Shown here piece by piece: positions 41,612 to 50,291 of a stretch of DNA of 64,000 bases. Each line of letters opens with the position of its first letter. Position 1 is the first letter of the stretch. A program made the translations under genes and the position numbers. Below the pieces are notes generated by a model. That model saw nothing but the letters and a program-made list of their open reading frames with translations, did not search any database and was not told the origin of the DNA. This DNA is from Verrucomicrobiota bacterium (GTDB taxonomy: Bacteria > Verrucomicrobiota > Verrucomicrobiia > Verrucomicrobiales > Verrucomicrobiaceae), in NCBI GenBank assembly GCA_009885695.1, contig VFKE01000022.1:1-64000 (forward strand), read 5' to 3'.

Positions 41612-43027
41612 ATGAAACCGCATCCAACTTCCCGCCGCCGCTTTATCGCGCAATCCGCCGCCGCCATTGGATTTCCCATGATTATTCCTGCAAGTGCGAT
41701 CGGTCGCGGCCGGCCTGCGCCATCATCGCGCATTAATGTGGCAGTATTAGGCTGGGGCACGATCGCGTCAGACTGGACGCCGTCGTTTCTAAACAATGAC
41801 AAGTGCCAGGTGGTGGCGGTGGCTGATCCGATGAAGGAGGGCACGAACTACGGCTATAGTGGCGAGAAACGCGGCGGACGCGAAGTTGGCAGGGAGACGA
41901 TCAACAAATTTTACGGCGAGGCCGCGAACAAGCCGGTGCGCATTTGCACGGCGTATGCCGATTTTCGGGAGTTGCTCGACAAGGAGGACATCGATGCCGT
42001 CCAGATCTGTGTGCCGGATCACTGGCACTGCTACATGGCTGTGCTCGCCGCCCGGAAAGGCCTGCATCTCTATGGGCAGAAGCCGCTCGCGCTGACCATC
42101 GGTGAGGGGCGCCGCATTGTGGACGAGATAGCGAAGGCCGGGGTCACCTGGCAGACCGGCAGTCAGCAGCGCAGCGACATTAATTTTCGTCTGGTCAGTG
42201 AGCTTGCGCGGAACGGACGCATTGGCAAGGTGAAGCAGGTGCGCATCGGCCTGCCTGGCGGCCACAGTAATTGGAGCCAGCTGGCCGACCGGACCGCGCC
42301 CGAGCCGGTGCCGAAGGATTTCGATTACGACATGTGGCTGGGGCCAGCCTCTCAAATGGAATACCGCCCGGCGCTGCTGCCGCTCAACTGGCGGCACAAC
42401 TTCAACTTCTCCGGCGGCATGATCACTGACTTCGGTGCGCATCACATCGATATTGCGATGTGGGCCATGGGAAAGAACAACACCGGCCCCGTTGAATTTA
42501 ATAATATCCGCGGCACCATGCCGGCGAAGACGGAACTCTACAACACCGCCGCTGCGTTTCACTTTGAGTGCAGGTTTGCCGACGGTCTGAAATTTGTCAT
42601 TGCTGACGCCTCGGAAAAGATCATGCCCGAGCTTGATGCGGTGAACAAGAATCCGAACAAACCCGCCGACCACACTGGCATTTTCTTTGAGGGAGAGAAT
42701 GGCAAATGGCTCTGGGTTGACCGCGGCAGGAAACTCGCCAGCGACATCAACATCTTTCGCGAGAAGGTCGGACCGGAGGAAATCCACCTCTGCGAGAGCA
42801 AGGACCACACCGACAACTTCCTCACGCATGTTTACGACGGAAAACCGGTCGTCGCGCCCGTGGAAGACGCGCACCGCACCATCAGCATCGCGCACATTGG
42901 GAATATTGGCCTGCGCCTTGGCCGCTCGAAGTTCAAGTGGGATCCGGTGGCGGAGAAGTTCGCGGATGACCCGGAGGCGAATGCGATGCTCAACCGTGAG
43001 TGGCGGAAGCCGTGGGTGCTCGAATAA
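41612..43027 (+). CDS. Gfo/Idh/MocA-family oxidoreductase with TAT signal
   Basis: 471 aa from the ATG at 41612. The twin-arginine signal is SRRRFIAQSAAAIGFPMIIP. The Rossmann fold follows with INVAVLGWGTIASDW, and IDAVQICVPDHWHCYMAVLA and KPLALTIGEGRRIVDEI hold the family's conserved Lys/His region. NFSGGMITDFGAHHIDIAMW is the usual C-terminal-domain segment. These exported NAD(P)-dependent enzymes are abundant in Verrucomicrobiota and Planctomycetota and act on sugars or glycan fragments. The substrate is unknown. It ends 4 bases before the next gene. Confidence 0.93.
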   Translation: MKPHPTSRRRFIAQSAAAIGFPMIIPASAIGRGRPAPSSRINVAVLGWGTIASDWTPSFLNNDKCQVVAVADPMKEGTNYGYSGEKRGGREVGRETINKFYGEAANKPVRICTAYADFRELLDKEDIDAVQICVPDHWHCYMAVLAARKGLHLYGQKPLALTIGEGRRIVDEIAKAGVTWQTGSQQRSDINFRLVSELARNGRIGKVKQVRIGLPGGHSNWSQLADRTAPEPVPKDFDYDMWLGPASQMEYRPALLPLNWRHNFNFSGGMITDFGAHHIDIAMWAMGKNNTGPVEFNNIRGTMPAKTELYNTAAAFHFECRFADGLKFVIADASEKIMPELDAVNKNPNKPADHTGIFFEGENGKWLWVDRGRKLASDINIFREKVGPEEIHLCESKDHTDNFLTHVYDGKPVVAPVEDAHRTISIAHIGNIGLRLGRSKFKWDPVAEKFADDPEANAMLNREWRKPWVLE

Positions 43028-43031
43028 AGAA

Positions 43032-44318
43032 ATGACGAATGACGAATGCCGCGAGACGGGCTGGCATCTGACCAATAATGCCGCCAGGACGAGCCGGCGC
43101 CGTTGCTTGCGCCTGTTTCTGTTCTTCGGCATTCTTTTTCTGTCCCTGGCAGACACCGCGCATTCTTCCGAACGCGGATCTGCCCGCGCTTACTTTTACA
43201 TCGAGCCCAACTCCGCCCGCTTCGAATGTCTGGTGCCATTGCCGGAGATGATGATTTTGCTGGGGCAGTCGCCTGAGAGTTTGCTTGCGGTTGAGGCGCA
43301 GCAGATATTACGCGACGCAGCGCGGGAGAGGGTTGCCGACTGGCTGCGCGTGAAAGTGGACGGGATTGATTCGCCGAGCAGCGAAACTTTTCGTGTCATG
43401 ATTGTAAAGGGTGTGCCCGGCCGAACTGATGTGTTGAAGGCAAACGAGACTGTTTCCTCCGCGGAGGCCATGCTGGGGCTGGTCTGGGAATTTGATCTGG
43501 CGGCCGTTCCTGAGAAGATCGAGGTCGCTTGGACTGGATTCGGTGAGAACATACCGTCGCTTGTCACCAGCATTATCACTGGTTCTCAGAGCGAGGAACA
43601 CGAACTCACGGCGGGCGCGCCGTCGTGCGAGTGGATCAACCGGGGACGGTTGACGATGCAATCGCCACTGGCCCTGGTGCCGCCTCTGCCACCGATGGAA
43701 ACGATCCGGATTCCAGTGGTCAGCCTGCTTTGGGTGATTTTCGGCCTGGTTATTTTCAGCCTTGAGTTTCGGAAGGGTCAAAAAGCTTCGGGCAAGCTTA
43801 TGATGTTGATGATAGGCATCCTCCTGGGCGCTGTCATCTTGTGGCCAGTCGCTTCCGCGAACATCACGCCGCCATGGCATGCCGTTGCGGCTGTGTCGAC
43901 AGACCAGGCGGAGCGCATCCTGTCTCCACTGCTGCGGAATGTTTACCGCGCGTTCGATCAACGACAGGAGAGCGCTATCTATGATGTTCTCGCCCGCAGC
44001 ATCGAGGGTGATTTATTGCCGCGAATTTACCTGCAGACTATTAACGCTCTTACGCTCGATGCGCAGGACGCCACTCGCGCTCGCGTCACGGATCTGGATG
44101 TACAGGTCGAATCCGTGCGCATGACACCGGGGTCGCATGGCTTTATCGCGGATGTGCAATGGACCGCGCTCGGCACAGTTGGCCATTGGGGCCATCAACA
44201 CCAGCGCATCAATCGCTATACGGCAAAGGTCACTGTCGGAGCCGTGCCGGTCGGGAACGGCAAGTCATCAGAATGGAAGGTCGGCGCGCTGGATGTGGAG
44301 CAGGAGACGAGGATGTGA
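43032..44318 (+). CDS. membrane protein of unknown function
   Basis: 428 aa from the ATG at 43032, four bases after the oxidoreductase stop. A signal-like helix (LRLFLFFGILFLSLADTAHS) is followed by a roughly 190-residue extracytoplasmic domain with WEFDLAAVPEKIEVAWTGFG. Two membrane helices follow (about 226-245 and 256-278), then a C-terminal domain starting near LLRNVYRAFDQRQESAIYDV, which probably lies outside the inner membrane. I do not recognise a family. Tight spacing suggests co-expression with the TAT oxidoreductase. The frame stays open further upstream but without coding character. Confidence 0.72.
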   Translation: MTNDECRETGWHLTNNAARTSRRRCLRLFLFFGILFLSLADTAHSSERGSARAYFYIEPNSARFECLVPLPEMMILLGQSPESLLAVEAQQILRDAARERVADWLRVKVDGIDSPSSETFRVMIVKGVPGRTDVLKANETVSSAEAMLGLVWEFDLAAVPEKIEVAWTGFGENIPSLVTSIITGSQSEEHELTAGAPSCEWINRGRLTMQSPLALVPPLPPMETIRIPVVSLLWVIFGLVIFSLEFRKGQKASGKLMMLMIGILLGAVILWPVASANITPPWHAVAAVSTDQAERILSPLLRNVYRAFDQRQESAIYDVLARSIEGDLLPRIYLQTINALTLDAQDATRARVTDLDVQVESVRMTPGSHGFIADVQWTALGTVGHWGHQHQRINRYTAKVTVGAVPVGNGKSSEWKVGALDVEQETRM

Positions 44319-44321
44319 CCG

Positions 44322-46574
44322 TCACATCGACGATGCGCGATTTACCACGACACCACAGAAGGTTCTTTCCGCAAGACGAGGGCGCAGAAGGTTGAGGGCG
44401 GCGGTGGATTTCTCCTGAGCGCCGCGTGATTCGTCGTGGACGAGGAGGACATCGGTGGCGAGGGGGAGCAAGGGAGCAATGTCAGTGAAGTTACGCATCA
44501 CGCTTGAGCCATCGAGGATGATCCAGTCCATTTGCGGGCCAGCTTTTTCAATCCAGCCGCGATAAGTCTCGAGCAGGTCGCCCTGTTCGTAACGCGGGAT
44601 GTCGATGGTGGGCAGTAGATAGAGATTACTGGTGCCGTAACGGAGGGATTCGAGTCCGCCGGTGGTTTTGGTCTCGTGAGAGACGGAGTGAGGGAAGAGA
44701 AGATTGAAGGTGGGGGACTCTGGGTTGCACTCGATCATGAAGACGCGGCGTCCCTGGCTGCACAAGCCGGCGGCGAGGGCGGAGGACACTGCAGTTTTGC
44801 CTTCACCGGGTTCCGCGCTGGCGATGAGGATGACGCCGGGACCTTGGCGAAAGGTGGCGCGCTGTTCGAGGGCGCTGACGAGGTCGCGCATCGAGTTCGA
44901 GGAACTCGATCCAGGACGGAGCATTTCACCAAGGAGCGTGGCAGGAGTTGCGTTTCGGATCTCAGGCAGACGGGCGAGAACAGTGGTTCGTTCGGAGGTC
45001 GTCGAAAGCATGCTGTTAGCGGCAGGGTCGCCTTCAATGGTGGTTTTTATTGCAGGTAAACCACGCAACATGGGAAGCACTTGCTGCTCGCAGAAACCAA
45101 AGCCAACTGGCACGCCAAGCAAGCAGAAGCCGAACACGAGCATGGAAGCCAGGAGCGCGATGGGTTTGCTGGGCTTGAGCGGCCTCTCGGGTGCGACGGC
45201 GACGTCCGCGATCCGGAGTAGTCCGCTTTCCTTGAACTGGCCGGTGAGGTCAGCCTGGTTCATGCGCACCGTGATTTTTTGGTAGAGTTCGCGGTCAGTC
45301 GCAACTTTGTCGCGCAAGAGGTTGCCCTGGACGTTCTTGCCGCCTTGGGCGAGCACATCCTGGCGCGATTCATCGAACTGCCGTTCGAGGTCTTCAATTT
45401 GTTTGCCGAGGGTGGCGGCGTCGGTCTGCACCATGGTGATGACGGCGGAGATATTGCGCTTCAGTGTTTCGCGGTAGGTTTCGATCTCCTGATTGATGGC
45501 GACCATCTTCGGATGATTTTTTGCAGCCCAGGTTTCAAGCGGAGCGCGATCGGCAATTTTCGCCTCCAGAAGTTTTCGCGTGGCGGCCACATCGGGGTTT
45601 TCCGCGATGAGTTTAAGGTCGAGCGGTTCGCGTCCGGCTGACTGGGCGGACTGGATGGTGCGGAAGTCCTGGCGTGCCTTGGTGAGCCTGACCATGGCGT
45701 CGGCGATGGAGGTGGTGAGCAATTTTACTTTGTCACTGGACACGTCCTTTACTTCATTGTCCTGCATCAGTCCCTGCGACTGACGGTAGGCGGTGAGTTC
45801 CTGCTCGCTCTTCTGTAGACGCTGACGGATTTCGGTGATCTTCTTATCGAGGAAATCCGAAGAAGCCCTGGTGGTGGTGAGTTCCTGCTCGGTGACGTAG
45901 TGGATGTAGTCTTCGACATAGCGATTCGCGATGCGAGCCGAAAGCTTGGCGTCGCTGGTGCGCACCTGCACGCGCAAGATGTGTGAGTCCTTGAGCGGTT
46001 CGACTCTCGTCGCGAGGTCGAGTTTCCGCGCGAAGAGTTCCTGATTGCTCAGCGGCGCGGCGGGTTTTGGTGTGATGAACCAGCCTTTCACCGTGGCGAG
46101 CCATGACTTTCCCGTTTTGCCATCGGCGATGAGCGCGTCGCGATCCGCTGGCGCGATGGAATCGCTGAGATAATCCGCGAATCGGCGCGCTTTCAATTCG
46201 GACCGATGGTTGTTTACGAGCATGGGGGCGCTGAGTTCCGTGACGCTGGCGCGGCTCATTTCATTGAAGCTGAAAACATTTGGATCCTGCAGCCGGAGAA
46301 GGATTCGGGATTCCGCTTCGTAAACTTTTGGTCCCATGCCGAGGCCATAGAAGGTCAGTGCCGCGAGCGGCAGTGCGATCAGCAGGCCTAGTTTCCAGTG
46401 CTTGCGTAGGTAGCCGAAGAGGTCGGTGAGGCTGACCACGGTTGTGTTGTCGGCAACTGGAGCAGATTGTTGCAGGATGAAGACGGGCTGCGATACGGGC
46501 CGTGATGCTTCGAGTTCAAGTTGCTTGCTGCCGATGAGTCCGGCATTGGTGGGGAATGTGATCACGTGTTGCAT
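44322..46574 (-). CDS. Wzc/GumC-type EPS chain-length protein with degenerate kinase domain
   Basis: 750 aa. The Wzz-like N-terminal half has a first membrane helix near 55-75 and a second near 468-490, with a long periplasmic coiled coil between (for example SASDFLDKKITEIRQRLQKS-like sequence). The cytoplasmic domain is BY-kinase-like: Walker A ASAEPGEGKTAVSSALAAGL with K593, then Walker B DWIILDGSS. The Walker A' site reads FMIECNPESPT, where active enzymes have D-x-D-x-R, and there is no C-terminal tyrosine cluster (it ends VNRASSM). It should control length and export of the EPS chain. Kinase activity is doubtful. It is convergent with the preceding plus-strand gene, 3 bases apart. Confidence 0.9.
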   Translation of the reverse strand: MQHVITFPTNAGLIGSKQLELEASRPVSQPVFILQQSAPVADNTTVVSLTDLFGYLRKHWKLGLLIALPLAALTFYGLGMGPKVYEAESRILLRLQDPNVFSFNEMSRASVTELSAPMLVNNHRSELKARRFADYLSDSIAPADRDALIADGKTGKSWLATVKGWFITPKPAAPLSNQELFARKLDLATRVEPLKDSHILRVQVRTSDAKLSARIANRYVEDYIHYVTEQELTTTRASSDFLDKKITEIRQRLQKSEQELTAYRQSQGLMQDNEVKDVSSDKVKLLTTSIADAMVRLTKARQDFRTIQSAQSAGREPLDLKLIAENPDVAATRKLLEAKIADRAPLETWAAKNHPKMVAINQEIETYRETLKRNISAVITMVQTDAATLGKQIEDLERQFDESRQDVLAQGGKNVQGNLLRDKVATDRELYQKITVRMNQADLTGQFKESGLLRIADVAVAPERPLKPSKPIALLASMLVFGFCLLGVPVGFGFCEQQVLPMLRGLPAIKTTIEGDPAANSMLSTTSERTTVLARLPEIRNATPATLLGEMLRPGSSSSNSMRDLVSALEQRATFRQGPGVILIASAEPGEGKTAVSSALAAGLCSQGRRVFMIECNPESPTFNLLFPHSVSHETKTTGGLESLRYGTSNLYLLPTIDIPRYEQGDLLETYRGWIEKAGPQMDWIILDGSSVMRNFTDIAPLLPLATDVLLVHDESRGAQEKSTAALNLLRPRLAERTFCGVVVNRASSM

Positions 46575-46628
46575 GTTGGTCTTGATGTTTGAACGGTTAA
46601 TGAACGGAAGGCGTGGGGCTTTGGGATG

Positions 46629-47852
46629 TTATCCGCGGGGTTCGTCGTCCGGCTTTATGGCGGTATCGGTTGACACGGTGCGGGTCGTTTTGCGCTTGCA
46701 GTAGCGAAGGAGTTTGAAGACAGCGGCGCGCGGGCTTAGACGGTTGAAGGTTTCGATATCCACGACGCTGCGCCGGGCGTCGCTCCATTCCTGCTTATAA
46801 GGCAGGTCGCCGGGGAGGAAGTCGAACTCGCGCAAGCCGCGCTGGATGGCGCACTGCACCGCCCAGGCAATGGCCATCTTTCCGATGGAGAGGTCGCTGT
46901 AGTCGGCGTTCCATCCCGCCTGGTAAAACCAGGATCGGCCATCGTGATGAAAACAATAGGTCGCCGCACCAGGTGCGCCGTCGAGTTCGAGAATGTTGAT
47001 GGAGAGACGGTCAGCCGGGAGCCAGCGCTGCACGAGTTTACGGTGGAAGTTTAAGACGTTTTCACGGAGGAAATTACTTTCACTCACGCACCAGCGGCGT
47101 GAGTGGAGTCTGATGAGCACGTCGAGTGATTCGGATGGCGTAAGATGAGTGCTTCCCTGCAATGGACGACCGGTGTGCTGGCTGAGCATTTTCTTCCACT
47201 TGCGGCGGTGATTGCTCCGCCAATTCTGGCCATGTGACATTTCGATGTCATCCCATGAGTTTGGAAGTGAGATGAAATGAGAACGATACCGATCGACGAT
47301 TTGCGTGCCGGAACCGAAGCGGCGGAGTGCGTCGAGGATGTGGGGGAGGTTCGGCGATGCCTCGTCTATCATCGGCAGGAACGTCGTCTCCCACTGGCTG
47401 CGCAGTCTCATGAAGACCTGGCAGAGAAGCGGGGTCAAGGATGCCTCCATTCCGCGGGGCACGATGAAGTCGAGTCCTTCGGAAGTGATGTCACCGATGC
47501 CGCCAAGGAATGTGAGGTGTCTCAGGTGGCGGCGGGCGCCCGCGACCGGATGGCCGATCATGAGAGGGGCGATTGCAAGCGCCGTGCCGGACGCGTCGCG
47601 CACGACGCCGATGGTCAGTTGGAAATTACCGCGACCTTCCTCCCACCACAGGCTGACCCAATCCCAAGTCATGAAGGGTGTGCGGATGGCGGAACGCGAG
47701 AGCAGTTCGTCCCAGACGGGCTCGAGCGCGAGAAACTCATCCTCATCGCTCACGATTTCCAGGTGGAAGGTCTGCGATGTCTGCGCGTCATTCCGCGCTG
47801 ACACCCTTGAAGGTGCAGTGAGCGAGGTGAGTCTGGCTGCGGCAGAATTCAT
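46629..47852 (-). CDS. FemAB/CelD-like GNAT acyltransferase of the EPS locus
   Basis: 407 aa from the ATG at 47852; an ATG at 47897 would overlap the upstream gene by 29 bases and is the alternative. It has two GNAT-like halves. The first holds RTPFMTWDWVSLWWEEGRGN, a signature of CelD/BcsL acetyltransferases. The second has AATYCFHHDGRSWFYQAGWN and IAWAVQCAIQRGLREFDFLP. Such proteins acylate sugars of exopolysaccharides, often before export. It lies between the chain-length gene and a GT4, on the same strand. Confidence 0.85.
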   Translation of the reverse strand: MNSAAARLTSLTAPSRVSARNDAQTSQTFHLEIVSDEDEFLALEPVWDELLSRSAIRTPFMTWDWVSLWWEEGRGNFQLTIGVVRDASGTALAIAPLMIGHPVAGARRHLRHLTFLGGIGDITSEGLDFIVPRGMEASLTPLLCQVFMRLRSQWETTFLPMIDEASPNLPHILDALRRFGSGTQIVDRYRSHFISLPNSWDDIEMSHGQNWRSNHRRKWKKMLSQHTGRPLQGSTHLTPSESLDVLIRLHSRRWCVSESNFLRENVLNFHRKLVQRWLPADRLSINILELDGAPGAATYCFHHDGRSWFYQAGWNADYSDLSIGKMAIAWAVQCAIQRGLREFDFLPGDLPYKQEWSDARRSVVDIETFNRLSPRAAVFKLLRYCKRKTTRTVSTDTAIKPDDEPRG

Positions 47853-47868
47853 GGGTGCGACAAAGGAG

Positions 47869-49113
47869 TCAGAGGGGTTGAGCAACGAGATCGGCATAAA
47901 CGGATTCGTATCCGTATGCGGTGCGGGTGATGGTATGGTTTTTCTCGACTCGGGCTCTCACCTCGCGGCTGAGCCTGTTACGGGACGTGTTATCCAGTGT
48001 GAGGATGTTCCTCCAAACTGAGGCCAGCCTGGCAGCATCACCTGCGGGAGCGACAAATGAGGAGTCGCCGATGAGTGCGGCGCAGTCTCCCACATCCGTC
48101 GCGGCGCAGGGCACGCCACTGGCCATCGCTTCCAGCAGAGTCATCGGGCAAGCCTCGGTTCGTGAAGAAAGTGAGAATAACGACAGCGCTGGATAGAAGC
48201 TCTCCATGTCCGGACGGAATGGCATGAAATGCACGTGGTCCTGCAATGGAAGCTGCATCCAAGCAGCGCGGGAGCTGGCGTCGAGATCTTCCGGGGTGCC
48301 ACCACAGAGAATGAAGCGGGTTTGTGGCAGAGCCTGCTGCACGAGCGCCGCTGCCCGGAAGAAAGTTTCGAGCTGCTTCATCTCGTGGAAACGTCCCGCG
48401 TAGCCGACGACGGGCGCGTCTGGGGGAATGCTGAGATTGTTCCGCAGTGCGGAACCGGCATCGGAGCACGGGGCAAATCTTTGGGTGCAGATACCATTGG
48501 GAATCCACTGCATTTTTTCCCGGGGATAGCCCAGGGCGGCGTGATCATCGATCGCGGCCGCAGAGCACGAGATGATGCGGCGCGGGATGAACTTCGAGAT
48601 CGCGGTGAGCGCAGCACGGAAGAGTTTCATCTTGGCGTCGCTGTCACCTGGATTGCGGTGAATTTCCCGGCAGTGGATGCTCCAGGTGATATTGCGCACA
48701 CCGGCGAGTCGTGCGCTCAGGCCACCGATGAGGTCGGCGTGATGCATCCACGTTTGCACGACATCCGGCTTCTCAGCGCGGATGATCCCATGGAGTCGGC
48801 GCAGGACGGAACCCCGGAGGAATGCGGGCGATTCAAGATCGTGGAAAGCATGGGTGTGCTGCCGCAGGCGTGCCTTTTGGGCCGGCCACTCGCGTCCGTC
48901 CACGGCGATGACGACCGTGCGCCATGCGCTGTCATGCATCGATTCGACGAGGTTGACCAGCATGGCTTCCGCTCCGCCACCACCGATGCTGGGTGTGATG
49001 TGCAGCACGGTGGGCCGCGTGTCTCCGGCACGATTCATGATCGCAGTCTCCCCGGCCGCGCGCGGGGGTGCGGTGGTGATCGTTCCGGTAAAGCTGGCGG
49101 AGTTGGCGTGCAT
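47869..49113 (-). CDS. GT4 glycosyltransferase
   Basis: 414 aa from the ATG at 49113, which overlaps the deacetylase stop (TAATG). N-terminal HITPSIGGGGAEAMLVNLVE, QWIPNGICTQRF in the linker, VVGYAGRFHEMKQLETF and the nucleotide-sugar site EACPMTLLEAMASGVPCAA (EX7E-like) place it in family GT4. It retains its product inverting/retaining fold as GT-B. It adds a sugar to the growing lipid-linked EPS repeat; donor and acceptor are unknown. Confidence 0.9.
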   Translation of the reverse strand: MHANSASFTGTITTAPPRAAGETAIMNRAGDTRPTVLHITPSIGGGGAEAMLVNLVESMHDSAWRTVVIAVDGREWPAQKARLRQHTHAFHDLESPAFLRGSVLRRLHGIIRAEKPDVVQTWMHHADLIGGLSARLAGVRNITWSIHCREIHRNPGDSDAKMKLFRAALTAISKFIPRRIISCSAAAIDDHAALGYPREKMQWIPNGICTQRFAPCSDAGSALRNNLSIPPDAPVVGYAGRFHEMKQLETFFRAAALVQQALPQTRFILCGGTPEDLDASSRAAWMQLPLQDHVHFMPFRPDMESFYPALSLFSLSSRTEACPMTLLEAMASGVPCAATDVGDCAALIGDSSFVAPAGDAARLASVWRNILTLDNTSRNRLSREVRARVEKNHTITRTAYGYESVYADLVAQPL

Positions 49114-50174
49114 TACATCCAGATGGCAAAGGCCCGGCGCATTTTTTGCCGCCAATTCTTGAAGGTTTCAAATGCGCCTGAAAGCGTGGCCTCGGCCTGT
49201 TGGAGTGATTCTGGTGAGCCGTAGCGCGGGAGTTGGTAGGTGCCTTTTCCCGGCTGGGCAAAACCAGGCGTCATGGTGAATGCCGCGCGGAACCCGGCTT
49301 CGTGCAACAGCCCCATGGTGTCGGCGGTGTAGTCGTCGTCGTGTCCGTTTGGATAGGCGAACATCGAAGGTGTGACCCCCAGTTCTTCGGTAATGCGGTC
49401 GCGTGAGGTGATGATTTCTTCGCGTGCAGCCTCAGTTGTGCAGCGTCCGAGAATCGGATGCGTGTGCGTGTGGGCGCCGAAATTAATCAAGCCGCCGTCG
49501 CGCAGCTCGCGCGCCTGCGTCCATGTCACGGCGCGGAGCGGAACGGGGATATCGCCGTCTTCAGGCTGGAGTGCGTCGATGAGGCGGTTGAGATTTTCTT
49601 CCACCGCAGAGTGCTGGAGATGTTTAAAGGCACGCAGCACCATCGGGAGTGCGGCGCCCCGCGCGGCCGGTGACCCGGATTTAAAACGAAGGGTCACTGC
49701 GCCCACGCGGATGTCGACCAGGCGGGCGGTGGCCCGCGCCATGGCGAGTTCAAGGCGGTGGAACCAGGGCTGGATCGTGCCGTCAATAAAACCCGTGCAG
49801 AGAAAAATGGTAGCCGGCAGTCCGAACTCGCGCAGGGTGGGGTAGGCTAGCAGGTAATTCGACTCGTAGCCGTCGTCGAACGTGAGCGCCACAGCACGGT
49901 CCGGCAATGCTTCGCCGCGCATCAGCGTCGCCGAGATCTCATGGAGCGGTAGCACGTTATAGTTTGCCGCAAGATGGGCGCACAGATCACGAAACAGATT
50001 CTGGGGCGTATGCAGGCTTTCATCGAGCAAGCCCGAGGATTCTCCGGGTGCGCGAACACCGTGAAAAGTAAGGACGCAAGCTTCGCCTGAGCGCCAGTGG
50101 CGCGAGAGTCTAGCAAGCCCAGATCCAATGAGGGCAGAAGCTGCAATTTGCTGGCGGGTGAACATTTTAGTCAT
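49113..50174 (-). CDS. NodB-type polysaccharide deacetylase
   Basis: 353 aa from the ATG at 50174 (ATG at 50165 also possible). The catalytic motif ALTFDDGYESNYLLAYPTL carries the Asp pair, and GAHTHTHPILGRC supplies the two zinc histidines (HxxxH). VLTFHGVRAPGES and FAYPNGHDDDYTADTMGLL are further family motifs. It probably removes N-acetyl groups from the EPS or its precursor. It overlaps the GT4 that follows. Upstream, 50175-50291 is AT-rich, with no gene. Confidence 0.9.
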   Translation of the reverse strand: MTKMFTRQQIAASALIGSGLARLSRHWRSGEACVLTFHGVRAPGESSGLLDESLHTPQNLFRDLCAHLAANYNVLPLHEISATLMRGEALPDRAVALTFDDGYESNYLLAYPTLREFGLPATIFLCTGFIDGTIQPWFHRLELAMARATARLVDIRVGAVTLRFKSGSPAARGAALPMVLRAFKHLQHSAVEENLNRLIDALQPEDGDIPVPLRAVTWTQARELRDGGLINFGAHTHTHPILGRCTTEAAREEIITSRDRITEELGVTPSMFAYPNGHDDDYTADTMGLLHEAGFRAAFTMTPGFAQPGKGTYQLPRYGSPESLQQAEATLSGAFETFKNWRQKMRRAFAIWM

Positions 50175-50291
50175 TGTTGAGAAGCAAGATTGAGAGTAAT
50201 CTTGCAGATGAACCATAAAAATCAATAGTAAAAGTCATAATTTTAATGATTAATCTATAATTTTAGAAAATTTTTCTGTTAAACATCAGCC

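Noticed and set aside
42687-43031. Longer N-terminus for the membrane protein at 43032
   Set aside because: The extra 115 codons overlap the oxidoreductase in another frame and are Arg/Ser/Thr-rich shadow sequence. A signal-like helix follows the ATG at 43032.
41789-43156. 455-codon minus-strand open frame
   Set aside because: Antisense to the Gfo/Idh/MocA oxidoreductase, with no motif of its own.
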